Source: Lutibacter flavus (GTDB lineage Bacteria > Bacteroidota > Bacteroidia > Flavobacteriales > Flavobacteriaceae). Taken from it: a DNA stretch of 64,000 nucleotides. Both the position numbers and the translations under genes were made by a program. Where the stretch lies: assembly GCF_900188355.1 (NCBI RefSeq), contig NZ_FZNX01000007.1:111001-175000 (forward strand), read 5' to 3'. The notes below the pieces were generated by a model. It did no database searches and was not told the origin of the DNA. It worked only from the letters and a program-made list of their open reading frames with translations. This document shows positions 34,738 to 42,666 of the stretch, one piece after another. How positions within the stretch are numbered: the stretch's first letter is position 1; every line of letters begins with the position of its first letter.

Positions 34738-35582
34738 TTACTGTTCAGATTGCATTTTTTGAAGTAGTCGTATTTTCATTAAATAAAGAAATTTTGTAGG
34801 GTCTTTTTCCCTTGCCTTACTTTCACCATATGTTTTGTAAATATTGCCAAGATCTAGATTGAATAAATCCTTGCAAACCAAAACAAGTTTTTTTATTTCT
34901 GCTTCACCATTTCGTATTGCTCCAACAGCATTTAAACCATACAATAATTATGTTAATTCTGTTTTAGTTCCAGTCCAATGCAAATCTTCTAATATTGGAG
35001 GTTTTACTTCTTTTACTCTTCTGTTTTTTTCTTCTTGGTTAAGTATTAAAAGTTCTGTTGCGTAAAATTTTGTAACTAAATCATAGGCTATAACTTCAGC
35101 TGCTTTTATATCGTGACTTGTTGAAAATTTCGGATCTTTATCTAATAGAAACACATTGCTAAACAAATCTAATTGACAGTTACCTCTTGTAAAGTATTTA
35201 TCATCTAAACTACAACCGTTTTGTGTGTAATATTTAAAGAATTCTAGATTTCTTTTTTTTCGAGTTTCGATTTTTTTTAAAGACTTCCTAATAAAATTTC
35301 TTTGATAAGAAGTACTCGCTTGTGGTTTTTCTATTAGAAACGTATTTTTTAGAAGATAAATAGATTAATTGTCCGAGAATTTTGGTTTTTGGTATTTAAA
35401 AAAAATGATTTCATCTTCTTTTGAAGTGAAATTATTTCTTCTTATATAAACTCTTAGTTGATTTAAAAATTCTCTTGTAAAATTAATGCTTTCATTAAAT
35501 TTTTTAATTCATCCTGCTTTGAATCGTTTATAAAAGTAATTCTGAACTTATAGTTTTCTATAAGTGTTTCAATTTCTTTCAT
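34738..35582 (-). pseudogene. rteC: Decayed RteC-like regulator of conjugative elements
   Basis: Pieces of an RteC protein are spread over three frames. From ATG 35582: MKEIETLIENYKFRITFIND, a frameshift near 35490, FTREFLNQLRVYIRRNNFTS, further shifts near 35390 and 35290, then KYFTRGNCQLDLFSNVFLLD, KDPKFSTSHDIKAAEVIAYD and LEDLHWTGTKTELT. After a TAA stop at 34945 comes GLNAVGAIRNGEAEIKKLVL to the end. The KxPxFSTSHDxKxA and LHWTGTKTxL segments are diagnostic of RteC, the excision regulator of CTnDOT-type elements. At least three frameshifts and one stop mean it is not functional. Confidence 0.8.
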
Positions 35583-35675
35583 AGATTTTTAGGTTAGCTA
35601 GTTTAAAAATCCAAAATACTAAAAATCATTAAATTATAGTTAACTACTTGATTTTTGATTCTTTTTGTCGTTTTT

Positions 35676-36938
35676 TTAATTGGATTTATTAGCTAATGAG
35701 ACCTTAAGAGCATTCATATCATCGCTTACTTTTCGTTCAATTACTTTGGCATATATTTGTGTTGTGGCAATTTTGGTATGTCCTAACATTTTTGAAACTG
35801 TTTCAATAGGTACTCCATTAGTTAGCGTAACTGTAGTGGCAAATGTGTGTCGTGCCATATGAAAAGTAAGGTTCTTTTTAATACCTGAAAAGTTTGCAAC
35901 TTCCTTTAAATAGCTGTTTAGTTTTTGATTGGTGATTATTGGGAATAATGTTCCTGTTACTTGTGTCATCAGATGTGTACTATATTTATTAATAAGATAT
36001 TGTGCTTTTTCAAGTATAGGAACTTTAACTGTCATGTTTGTTTTTTGACGCTTGGTAATTATCCAATTATTACCATCTATGCCTAAATGAATATGATCTT
36101 TTGTAAGATTTATTATATCACTATAACTAATACCAGTGTAGCAGCTAAAAATAAATAAATCTCTAACTCGTTCTAAGCGTTCTGAAATGAATTCGTGAGA
36201 TTCAATATTTGATAATTCATTGTCTGAAAGAAATTCTCTATTTGTTTTTTCAAAAGTTGGCTTCCATCTAATGAAAGGATCTTTTTGAAGCCATTCGAGA
36301 TGATAGGAAAGGGTTACAATTTTCCTAAGCCTTTGTATATGTTTCATCATCATATTCTGCCTCAATGATTTTGGATGACCTTTAGGCCAATAATCGTAAA
36401 GAAAACTTTCGAAATCACATATAAATTTATAGTTCAGTTCATTTAAATATATATCAGAAGTTTTTCTTTTTTATTCTAAAAATTTAGAAATGTAATTTTC
36501 AGTAATTTCAAAATTTCTTATAGTTCCTGGAGCTAATGTATTTTGAATTTTGTTTGAATGATAGGCAATGATTTCTTTTAGCGTTTTATTATTCTCTCCT
36601 TCACCTAAAAATGCAGCTTTTATTAATTGTGTCGTTATTAGTTTTTCTTGGTTGTATAAATCAATATGAATTTTATAGAGTTTTGCTTTAACTTGTTCAA
36701 TGAATTGATTTTGATTTCTAGCATTTAAACTGTTTCCTTTTAACCTAGATTTTGATTTATACCAGGAATCAATCTTTATTTTACGCTTTAGACTTATGTT
36801 GGCACATTTCTGATTTACAGTAACTCTTGCGTATAATTCGTCTTCATTCTTTTTAGCACGTGAAGGATTAATCCAAATTAGAATTGAAAAAGTTGTTGAT
36901 GTTTTTATAGTTGTCGTCTTTTTTAAGTTAAACTTTGT
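35676..36938 (-). pseudogene. Tyrosine integrase with internal stop and no start
   Basis: One continuous frame of 421 codons interrupted by a single TAA at 36471-36473, between KFLE and KRKTSDIYLNEL. The N-terminal arm (TTFSILIWINPSRAKKNEDE), SAM-like domain and catalytic domain are all present: YTGISYSDIINL where the first Arg is Ser as in IntDOT, HMARHTFATTV, and LGHTKIATTQIYAKV with the nucleophile Tyr. There is no ATG, GTG or TTG before the first domain. Residues after MRQNMMM could be made as a catalytic-domain fragment (35676-36365). The gene lies next to tRNA-Arg, the usual target of such enzymes. Confidence 0.85.
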
Positions 36939-36970
36939 TCAAGACGAAAGTCAAATCAACTATGGATTCT

Positions 36971-37016
36971 TGGTCATCTGGTCAACAATGTTGACCGCGT
37001 ATTTTTTTGTTGACCA
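36971..37016. promoter_or_regulatory. GGTCAACA/TGTTGACC sites near the integrase
   Basis: A perfect 17-bp palindrome (GGTCAACAATGTTGACC, 36980-36996) is followed 20 bp later by another TGTTGACC half-site (37009-37016) and preceded by TGGTCATC. The set lies between the tRNA and the integrase gene, where integrase arm-binding sites or an operator for int would be expected. Confidence 0.45.
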
Positions 37017-37051
37017 AATATATTAAATTAAATCAATTTATACGGTGGCCT

Positions 37052-37094
37052 AAAAATAAAAAATCCTTGCAAAACATAATGTTTACAAGGATTT
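37052..37094 (-). terminator. Terminator of tRNA-Arg
   Basis: Minus-strand hairpin AAATCCTTG...CAAGGATTT (9 bp, extended by an inner AACAT/ATGTT pairing) followed by TTTTTTATTTTT. It lies 25 bp after the tRNA 3' end. Confidence 0.8.
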
Positions 37095-37118
37095 GGTTTT
37101 AAATGCTTAAAGCTCTAG

Positions 37119-37192
37119 TGACCTCGACTGGATTCAAACCAGTAACCTCTTGAGCCGTAATCAAGTGCGCTATTCAGTTGCGCCACGAGGCC
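37119..37192 (-). tRNA. tRNA-Arg (anticodon ACG)
   Basis: 74 nt. Acceptor stem GGCCTCG with CGAGGTC and discriminator A, D arm GCGC...GCGC, anticodon stem CTTGA/TCAAG enclosing the loop TTACGGC (anticodon ACG), and T arm CTGGTTTGAATCCAG. CCA is not encoded, as is usual in this phylum. The tRNA marks the edge between the accessory left part of the window and the more conserved right part; integrative elements often insert in tRNA 3' ends. Confidence 0.95.
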
Positions 37193-37204
37193 GTTTTGAG
37201 GGTG

Positions 37205-37212
37205 CAAATATA
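37205..37212 (-). promoter_or_regulatory. -7 box of the tRNA-Arg promoter
   Basis: TATATTTG on the minus strand, 12 bp before the tRNA. It fits the Bacteroidota -7 consensus TAnnTTTG, and a TTTG about 19 bp further upstream can serve as the -33 element. Confidence 0.7.
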
Positions 37213-37227
37213 ATATAATTTAATTAT

Positions 37228-37377
37228 CTACAAACTATTTTTTGTAACAAAATACCGCCAACCAATAATTGCCATTTGCCATTTTTTTGCTTTGCTAATA
37301 TCAAGTCCTTTTTTTGTAAAACCAGGAATTAGAAGTTTGTTAATTTTTGCTAATATTTTAAATAGTTGTTTTTGCAT
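37228..37377 (-). CDS. Conserved 49-aa basic protein
   Basis: A short gene starting MQKQLFKILAKINKLLIPGF and ending IIGWRYFVTKNSL. It is strongly basic and amphipathic (TKKGLDISKAKKWQMAIIGW in the middle). Short proteins of just this pattern (SFTKK, LD-(T/S)KA-K-Q-AIIGWRYYVT) are found throughout Flavobacteriaceae as unannotated genes; this is from memory of the family, not a search. The tRNA-Arg promoter lies just past its stop. Confidence 0.6.
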   Translation of the reverse strand: MQKQLFKILAKINKLLIPGFTKKGLDISKAKKWQMAIIGWRYFVTKNSL

Positions 37378-37397
37378 ATTGTAAAAGTACATAATTA

Positions 37398-37420
37398 AAA
37401 AAATCCCACAAAAAGTGGGA
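37398..37420 (-). terminator. Rho-independent terminator (minus strand)
   Basis: TCCCAC-TTTTT-GTGGGA followed by TTTTTTT when read on the minus strand. It lies upstream of the 49-aa gene, so it ends a transcript coming from the AT-rich stretch 37421-37836. That stretch has no recognisable gene, apart from a 29-codon plus-strand frame of doubtful value. A small RNA there, or read-through from the BlaR1-like gene, would explain it. Confidence 0.6.
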
Positions 37421-37836
37421 CTAATTTCAAAGGTGTTTAAATTTAAATTCTGATATTTTTAAGTTAAAATAAGTAGTTAATAATTGCTAATACTAGTTCT
37501 ATCACTAATAGGAAAATTGAAATCATACCATTGAGTTTTAAGGTTAATAATTAGTTTGAGAATTAATTCTTAAATTAAGATATGACTATTGTTATTGTAC
37601 TTCCAACTATTTTTATTGATATTATTAAGTTTGACTTCTATTTGTTAACTTAAAAATGATATTAATTTTGATATGTAAATTAAATACTACATAAATGTTT
37701 AAAACTGAAATCTTTTAATAGCTAAAACTTAAAAAATATAAGTAAGTAATGAGTATTTTTGAGTTGATTTTAAAAAGTAATGAAGAAATAGTTCTTGAGA
37801 TTGGGTTAAATATGGCTTTCTATCTTTTAATAAAAT

Positions 37837-37874
37837 AAAAACACTCTTTTATTTTATTATAAAAGAGTGTTTTT
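37837..37874 (-). terminator. Terminator of the blaI-blaR1-like operon
   Basis: AAAAACACTCTTTT and AAAAGAGTGTTTTT pair perfectly over 14 bp with a 10-base loop, 22 bp after the stop of the 666-aa gene. The flanking A and T runs make it work in both directions. Confidence 0.8.
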
Positions 37875-37895
37875 AAGCAGATATTATTTTTTGAT

Positions 37896-39896
37896 TTATT
37901 CCTTTTTAGTTGTTATTTCGATAACGCCATTTTCTGCTTTTTTACCATATTTTTCAATTGCCTTATTTCCTTTTATAACATTCATGGTTTTAATATTATC
38001 AGGATTTATTTCTTTGGCTTCTTTAGAATTCATTTCTTTATCATCAACAATAAATAATGGTTTTGAATTTTTAGAGTTAACATGGTCTTTTAATGTAATT
38101 TTTACTACTCCGTTTTCTGCTTTTTTGCCATATTTCTCAACTGCTTTTTCTCCTTTGAATACATTTACACTTTCAATTGAGTCTGGATTAATGGCTTCCA
38201 TTTCTTCTTGGCTTATTTCTTTTCCGTTCAAATAATATTTTGGTTTTTCGTTTGGAGTAGTTATAAATACAAAATTATCGTTTTTTATTTTGTGTTTATT
38301 TATACTGTTGCCATCTGTTTTAACAATAAATACATTCTCACTGTTGTCATCGTTTTTAATTTCAATTGTAGTGTCATCATCAAAATGATATTCTAAATTG
38401 TTAACTTTTACGTTGTATTCCCTGTTTAAATTAAGTGAATCACTTATCTCTTCAATTAATTTTAGCTTTTTACTTTCATTATTTTTATGAATCCAAACAT
38501 TTTTTCCATTTCCTTTTAAAGTGATTTTTTCAGAAATAATAGAATCATTGTCAATTGTAGTTAAATAGATAATACTTTCTGATTTATCCGAATCTTGATC
38601 AATTTCCACATCTTTAATTGTCCAGGTTTTTTCTTTTCCATCAGAACTAATAAAAATGTGGTTGCTGTTTTTATTTGGTTTCCCTTTAGGCTTCGCATCT
38701 CCAGATTTATGAATTTTATATGAAAAATGTTTATCGTGTATTTCGCTTACGTTTCCAATTGTTATTGAATTGGTATCTGAGTCATAAGATATTTTAATTG
38801 GATTTATTGGTTTACTTCCAGAATTTGAAAATTTTGACCGTAGGTTTTCACCTTTAGCATCTATTTTAATCGCAGTTATTTCATTGTCAGAATTTCTTTT
38901 TATTCCTTTAAATGTTATACTAATATCAAATTCATTTTTAAAAAAAGAAGTTTCTTCCTTTAGGTGTTCATCTATAGAGGTTTTGTCTATAAGCAAGTCA
39001 ACCTTTAAATTACTTATTTCTTCAATTTCAACAAGTTTCTTTTCTTGAGCAATAATTTTAGTGTTAAAGGATAAAATAAATGCAACTAATATTGGTAAAA
39101 GCAAGGCATATTTCCATTGATTTTTATTTGTTGATCGGTTTTTTTGTAACATAATTATTCTTTTTTTAATTAATGAATTGTAAAAATTATTTGTTATTTC
39201 TGTGCAATAGTTTAGTTTGCAGGTTTTTAGTAGAGTAAGTTGATAAAGTTGTTGGTTATTTGCTAGTTCCAGTGCATGTTCATCAGCTAAAAACTCTAAA
39301 TTTTGTTGAACTGCTTTTTTATATAACCAAACAAATGGGTTAAACCAAAGTGTAATTACTAATAAATGAGCTAAAATTGTATCAACTGAATGCCATTGTA
39401 ATACGTGTGCTTTTTCATGATTTATTATTTGTTCCAATTCATCTATTGTAAATTGTGATTTGTTATAAATAATTACGTTGAAAAAAGAAAAAGGGGAGAT
39501 GTTATTAGATGTTTCTACAAAATAATAATTTCCTTGTTTTATAAATTGATGCTTGGAAAGCAAATATCCTAATGAGAATAATTGAATGAGAAATTTGACA
39601 CAGAAAAATAAGAAACCAAACAAATATAAATAGGTAGCAATTTGTATCCAATTAATTGAATTTTCTTGAACTTCAACATTTGTAATTTGTAAATCTGAGT
39701 AATTAAATGTGTTCAATTGGTTTATCGATTGTTCAACATAAATTGGAATTTCTATTAACGGTATTGATAAAACAAGTATAAGACCTATTAAAAAGTACCA
39801 TCTTATAGATTTAAAAAAGGTTTCATTTTTTAAAAAAATATAATAAAACAAAAACAGTATTATTACTAAACCACTGGCTTTTAAAAAATAGTCCAT
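37896..39896 (-). CDS. BlaR1-like M56 antirepressor metalloprotease with repeated C-terminal tail
   Basis: 666 residues. Four N-terminal membrane helices surround the zinc-protease motif HEKAH (160-164) of family M56, with a further helix near 262-285. The large extracytoplasmic part ends in two copies of a ~60-residue unit: PDSIESVNVFKGEKAVEKYG then KKAENGVVKIT, and PDNIKTMNVIKGNKAIEKYG then KKAENGVIEIT. This unit resembles the plug region of TonB-dependent receptors, a frequent attachment to M56 proteins in Bacteroidota. Expected to sense an outside signal and cleave the BlaI-type repressor encoded 3 bp upstream. Penicillin-binding sensor motifs are not evident, so beta-lactam is not the likely signal. 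Confidence 0.88.
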   Translation of the reverse strand: MDYFLKASGLVIILFLFYYIFLKNETFFKSIRWYFLIGLILVLSIPLIEIPIYVEQSINQLNTFNYSDLQITNVEVQENSINWIQIATYLYLFGFLFFCVKFLIQLFSLGYLLSKHQFIKQGNYYFVETSNNISPFSFFNVIIYNKSQFTIDELEQIINHEKAHVLQWHSVDTILAHLLVITLWFNPFVWLYKKAVQQNLEFLADEHALELANNQQLYQLTLLKTCKLNYCTEITNNFYNSLIKKRIIMLQKNRSTNKNQWKYALLLPILVAFILSFNTKIIAQEKKLVEIEEISNLKVDLLIDKTSIDEHLKEETSFFKNEFDISITFKGIKRNSDNEITAIKIDAKGENLRSKFSNSGSKPINPIKISYDSDTNSITIGNVSEIHDKHFSYKIHKSGDAKPKGKPNKNSNHIFISSDGKEKTWTIKDVEIDQDSDKSESIIYLTTIDNDSIISEKITLKGNGKNVWIHKNNESKKLKLIEEISDSLNLNREYNVKVNNLEYHFDDDTTIEIKNDDNSENVFIVKTDGNSINKHKIKNDNFVFITTPNEKPKYYLNGKEISQEEMEAINPDSIESVNVFKGEKAVEKYGKKAENGVVKITLKDHVNSKNSKPLFIVDDKEMNSKEAKEINPDNIKTMNVIKGNKAIEKYGKKAENGVIEITTKKE

Positions 39897-39898
39897 AA

Positions 39899-40264
39899 TT
39901 ATTGATTTTTCTTATTTTCTATAATTTTAATTATTTCTTTTAATTCATCAACACTTATTTTTTCTTCTTTGGCAAAAAATGAAACTACATTTTTATAAGA
40001 GTTTTCGAAATAATTATTAATTGCTGTTGAAAAATATTTTTTTCTATAATCTTCTTTTGAAATATTTGGGTAATATCTATGGGTATTACCAAAGGCTTCA
40101 TGGTTTAAAAAACCTTTATCTTCCATTTTTCTAATAACAGTTGAAACGGTATTGTAATGAGGTCTAGGTTTTGGTAATTCGGCAACAACTTCCTTTACAA
40201 AAGCTTTTTTTAGCTTCCATAATACTTGCATTATTTCTTCTTCTTTATTAGTTAATTTATCCAT
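39899..40264 (-). CDS. BlaI/MecI-type transcriptional repressor
   Basis: 121 residues: winged helix (KEEEIMQVLWKLKKAFVKEV, YNTVSTVIRKMEDKGFLNHE) and a C-terminal dimerisation helix pair. BlaI proteins are dimeric repressors inactivated by cleavage; the protease partner is encoded directly downstream with only 2 bp between the genes. It probably represses its own operon through the dyads at 40302-40326. Confidence 0.92.
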   Translation of the reverse strand: MDKLTNKEEEIMQVLWKLKKAFVKEVVAELPKPRPHYNTVSTVIRKMEDKGFLNHEAFGNTHRYYPNISKEDYRKKYFSTAINNYFENSYKNVVSFFAKEEKISVDELKEIIKIIENKKNQ

Positions 40265-40301
40265 GTTGAAAAAAGTTTAAAACAAATATAAACTATCAAT
40301 T

Positions 40302-40326
40302 TAGTTACACAACTATAAAAGTAGTT
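40302..40326 (-). promoter_or_regulatory. Candidate BlaI-type operator
   Basis: Overlapping dyads TAGTT-ACAC-AACTA and AACTA-TAAAAG-TAGTT lie 40 bp upstream of the repressor start, giving alternating TAGTT/AACTA half-sites. This is the sort of site a BlaI dimer binds, but the half-site differs from the TACA/TGTA form known from Firmicutes. Confidence 0.4.
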
Positions 40327-40387
40327 AATTAACAAATAATTAAGTTTTCAATTATAAAAACAAATTCAAATACGATTTTAATTCTAT

Positions 40388-40395
40388 TATATTTG
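40388..40395 (+). promoter_or_regulatory. -7 box of the antiporter gene
   Basis: TATATTTG, matching TAnnTTTG, 14 bp before the start codon, so the mRNA leader is very short or nearly absent. Confidence 0.6.
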
Positions 40396-40409
40396 CAAAA
40401 AGAATTTAA

Positions 40410-41345
40410 ATGGATTTGTTATTTATTATTATTGGGTTGGTGTTGTTGATATTAGGAGGGAACTGGTTGTTAAAGGCTGCCGTAGGCTTTTCTTTGCGGT
40501 TACAAATTCCTAAAATTGTTATTGGTATGACTGTTGTGTCATTTGCTACTTCAGCACCAGAATTAATTGTAAGTATAAGGTCTGCACTGGAAAATCACGC
40601 TGATATTGCACTAGGTAATGTTATTGGTTCTAATATTGCTAATTTAGGAATGGTATTGGCAATTACAATTTTAATTTCGACCATAAGTGTAGAAAAAAGT
40701 TTTTATAAAACTGATTGGCCCGTAATGATGATTTCATCGTTATTGCTTTATGGTTTTATTGCTTTTGATGGAGAATTAGTGAGGTATGAAGGGATTATTC
40801 TTTTATCAATGTTGATTGTATTTCTAATTTATTTATTAAGATTTCAAAAACCAGCGGTTGTAGATGAAATGCCAGAGGATGATGAAGAATTACCATTGTA
40901 TAAAAATGTGTTATTTTTAGTTATTGGAGGTGTAGCTTTATGGGGAGGATCTGAATTGTTAATAGATGGAGCGGTTGGTATGGCAACTAAATTTAATATA
41001 AGTGAGCGAATAATAGGAATAACAATTATTTCTGTAGGAACAAGCATTCCAGAATTAGCAGCTTCTGTTATTGCAGTATTAAAAAAGGAAAAAGCAATTT
41101 CGTTAGGAAATTTAATAGGATCCAATGTGTTTAATTTATTAGCTGTTTTAGGAATAACATCTATAATTACCCCAATTAAAGTGACAGATCAAGGTTTGCT
41201 AACAAATGATATCTATTGGATGCTTGGTTTTTCTTTGTTGGTTTTTCCATTAGTATTTGGACCAGTAAAAATGAAATTGAGTTGGAAGGAAGGGCTTATA
41301 CTAATTATATTATATGGAGGTTTTATTTATAAAATGATTTTATAA
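40410..41345 (+). CDS. Calcium/sodium antiporter (CaCA family, YrbG-like)
   Basis: 311 residues and ten predicted membrane helices in two inverted halves. Each half has its alpha-repeat: FATSAPELIVSIRSA with GNVIGSNIANLG, and VGTSIPELAASVIAV with GNLIGSNVFNLLAVLG. The acidic central loop EMPEDDEELPLY faces the cytoplasm. Exchanges Ca2+ for Na+ (or K+/H+) across the inner membrane. Single gene with its own promoter and terminator. Confidence 0.95.
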   Translation: MDLLFIIIGLVLLILGGNWLLKAAVGFSLRLQIPKIVIGMTVVSFATSAPELIVSIRSALENHADIALGNVIGSNIANLGMVLAITILISTISVEKSFYKTDWPVMMISSLLLYGFIAFDGELVRYEGIILLSMLIVFLIYLLRFQKPAVVDEMPEDDEELPLYKNVLFLVIGGVALWGGSELLIDGAVGMATKFNISERIIGITIISVGTSIPELAASVIAVLKKEKAISLGNLIGSNVFNLLAVLGITSIITPIKVTDQGLLTNDIYWMLGFSLLVFPLVFGPVKMKLSWKEGLILIILYGGFIYKMIL

Positions 41346-41372
41346 TTTAATAAAATTATTAAAAAATAGCAC

Positions 41373-41402
41373 AAAAAAACACTGCAATTGCAGTGTTTTT
41401 TT
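41373..41402. terminator. Bidirectional terminator between antiporter and GSII genes
   Basis: AAAAAAACACTGCAA is directly followed by its exact complement TTGCAGTGTTTTTTT. It serves two genes that converge here. Confidence 0.88.
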
Positions 41403-41425
41403 TGTTTTATAAATATAAAGAATAA

Positions 41426-42436
41426 TTATATTTTTGCTGATTTTACAGTTTTAATAATTATAGAAGCTACTTTGTATGGGTCAGCATTTGAAGCTGGACG
41501 ACGGTCTTCTAACCAACCTTTCCATCCTTTTTCAACTGTGATAATTGGAATACGAATTGAAGCACCTCTATCAGATATTCCATAAGAGAAATCAGATACG
41601 TGAGCTGTTTCGTGTAAACCAGTTAATCTTTCATCATTATAAGCTCCATAAACACCAATATGATCTTTAGTTACAGGTCTAAATGCTTCACAAATTTTGT
41701 TATAAGTATCTTGAGATCCACAAGTTCTTAATACAGTATTTGAAAAATTTGCGTGCATACCTGAACCATTCCAATCACCTTTAACAGGTTTTGGGTGTAA
41801 TTCAATATAGTAATTGTATTTTTCAGTCAATCTGTTTAATAAGTAACGAGCAATCCAAATTTCGTCTCCTGCAGTTTTTGCACTTTGTGCAAAACATTGA
41901 AATTCCCATTGTCCTGGAGCAACCTCTTGGTTTATACCTTCAAAGTTAAGTCCGGCATCAATACAAAGGTCCGCATGTTCTTCAACAAAATCTCTACCCC
42001 AAGTATATCTACCACCAACTGAACAGTAATATTTTCCTTGTGGTCCAGGGAAACCTCCACGTGGGAATCCTAAAGGTAAATCAGTTTTAGAATCCATTAA
42101 GAAATATTCTTGCTCAAAACCAAACCAAAAATCGTTATCGTCATCATCAATTGTTGCACGATGATTTGATACGTGAGGAGTTTTATCAGCATTTAATACT
42201 TCACACATTATTAAGTATCCATTTTTTCTAGCAGGATCTGGATAAATGGCAACTGGTTTTAATAAACAGTCAGATGCACCACCTTCAGCTTGTTCAGTTG
42301 AAGAACCGTCAAAAGACCAGATTGAACAATCCTCTAATTTTCCACTAAAATCATCTTCTACTTTAGTTTTACTTCTTAATTCTTGAGTTGGTTGATGACC
42401 ATCTAACCAAATGTACTCTAATTTTGATTTGCTCAT
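41426..42436 (-). CDS. glnII: Glutamine synthetase type II (GSII)
   Basis: 336 residues, the short eukaryote-like form (usual length 330-370). Visible signatures: WSFDGSSTEQAEGGASDCLL, WFGFEQEYFLMD (metal-binding Glu), PGPQGKYYCSVG, INQEVAPGQWEFQ and KGDWNGSGMHANFSN (ATP/Glu site). It makes glutamine from glutamate, ammonia and ATP in the cytoplasm. It is divergent from the type III gene at 42667, so the two isoenzymes share one 230-bp regulatory gap. The C-terminus is shorter than in plants but complete. Confidence 0.97.
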   Translation of the reverse strand: MSKSKLEYIWLDGHQPTQELRSKTKVEDDFSGKLEDCSIWSFDGSSTEQAEGGASDCLLKPVAIYPDPARKNGYLIMCEVLNADKTPHVSNHRATIDDDDNDFWFGFEQEYFLMDSKTDLPLGFPRGGFPGPQGKYYCSVGGRYTWGRDFVEEHADLCIDAGLNFEGINQEVAPGQWEFQCFAQSAKTAGDEIWIARYLLNRLTEKYNYYIELHPKPVKGDWNGSGMHANFSNTVLRTCGSQDTYNKICEAFRPVTKDHIGVYGAYNDERLTGLHETAHVSDFSYGISDRGASIRIPIITVEKGWKGWLEDRRPASNADPYKVASIIIKTVKSAKI

Positions 42437-42635
42437 ATATGTTGTAATTTTAAAATAAATTCAATAATGATTGCAAAAATAAAGATTTCTTTCTTACGGT
42501 AAAAAAATTAGGGTATAAAATATTTAATAAGTAATCATTTTTATTAATACCCTATTTTTTTTAGGGGTAAATAAAAAATAATAAAAAATAAGTTAAATTT
42601 TATTCATTATTTATAAAAAAATTTTAAAAATTATT

Positions 42636-42643
42636 TACCTTCG
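42636..42643 (+). promoter_or_regulatory. -7 box of the GSIII gene
   Basis: TACCTTCG, a known variant of the Bacteroidota TAnnTTTG box, 23 bp before the ATG at 42667. It overlaps a GTG at 42643 that could extend the frame by eight codons and argues against that earlier start. Confidence 0.55.
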
Positions 42644-42666
42644 TGGTAGAAATAAAAAATTATAAG

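Noticed and set aside
37119..37150. Second attachment-site copy of the tRNA-Arg 3' end within the window
   Set aside because: Looked for by eye to the left of the tRNA and not found; it may be outside the window or decayed.
37749..37838. 29-codon plus-strand frame
   Set aside because: It ends in the terminator stem and lacks a convincing ribosome site or similarity.
37867..38396. Plus-strand frames of 122 and 62 codons
   Set aside because: Antisense shadows of the repeated tail of the BlaR1-like gene; they cross its terminator.
42643..42666. Earlier GTG start of GSIII
   Set aside because: It overlaps the -7 box and adds residues not found in the family.
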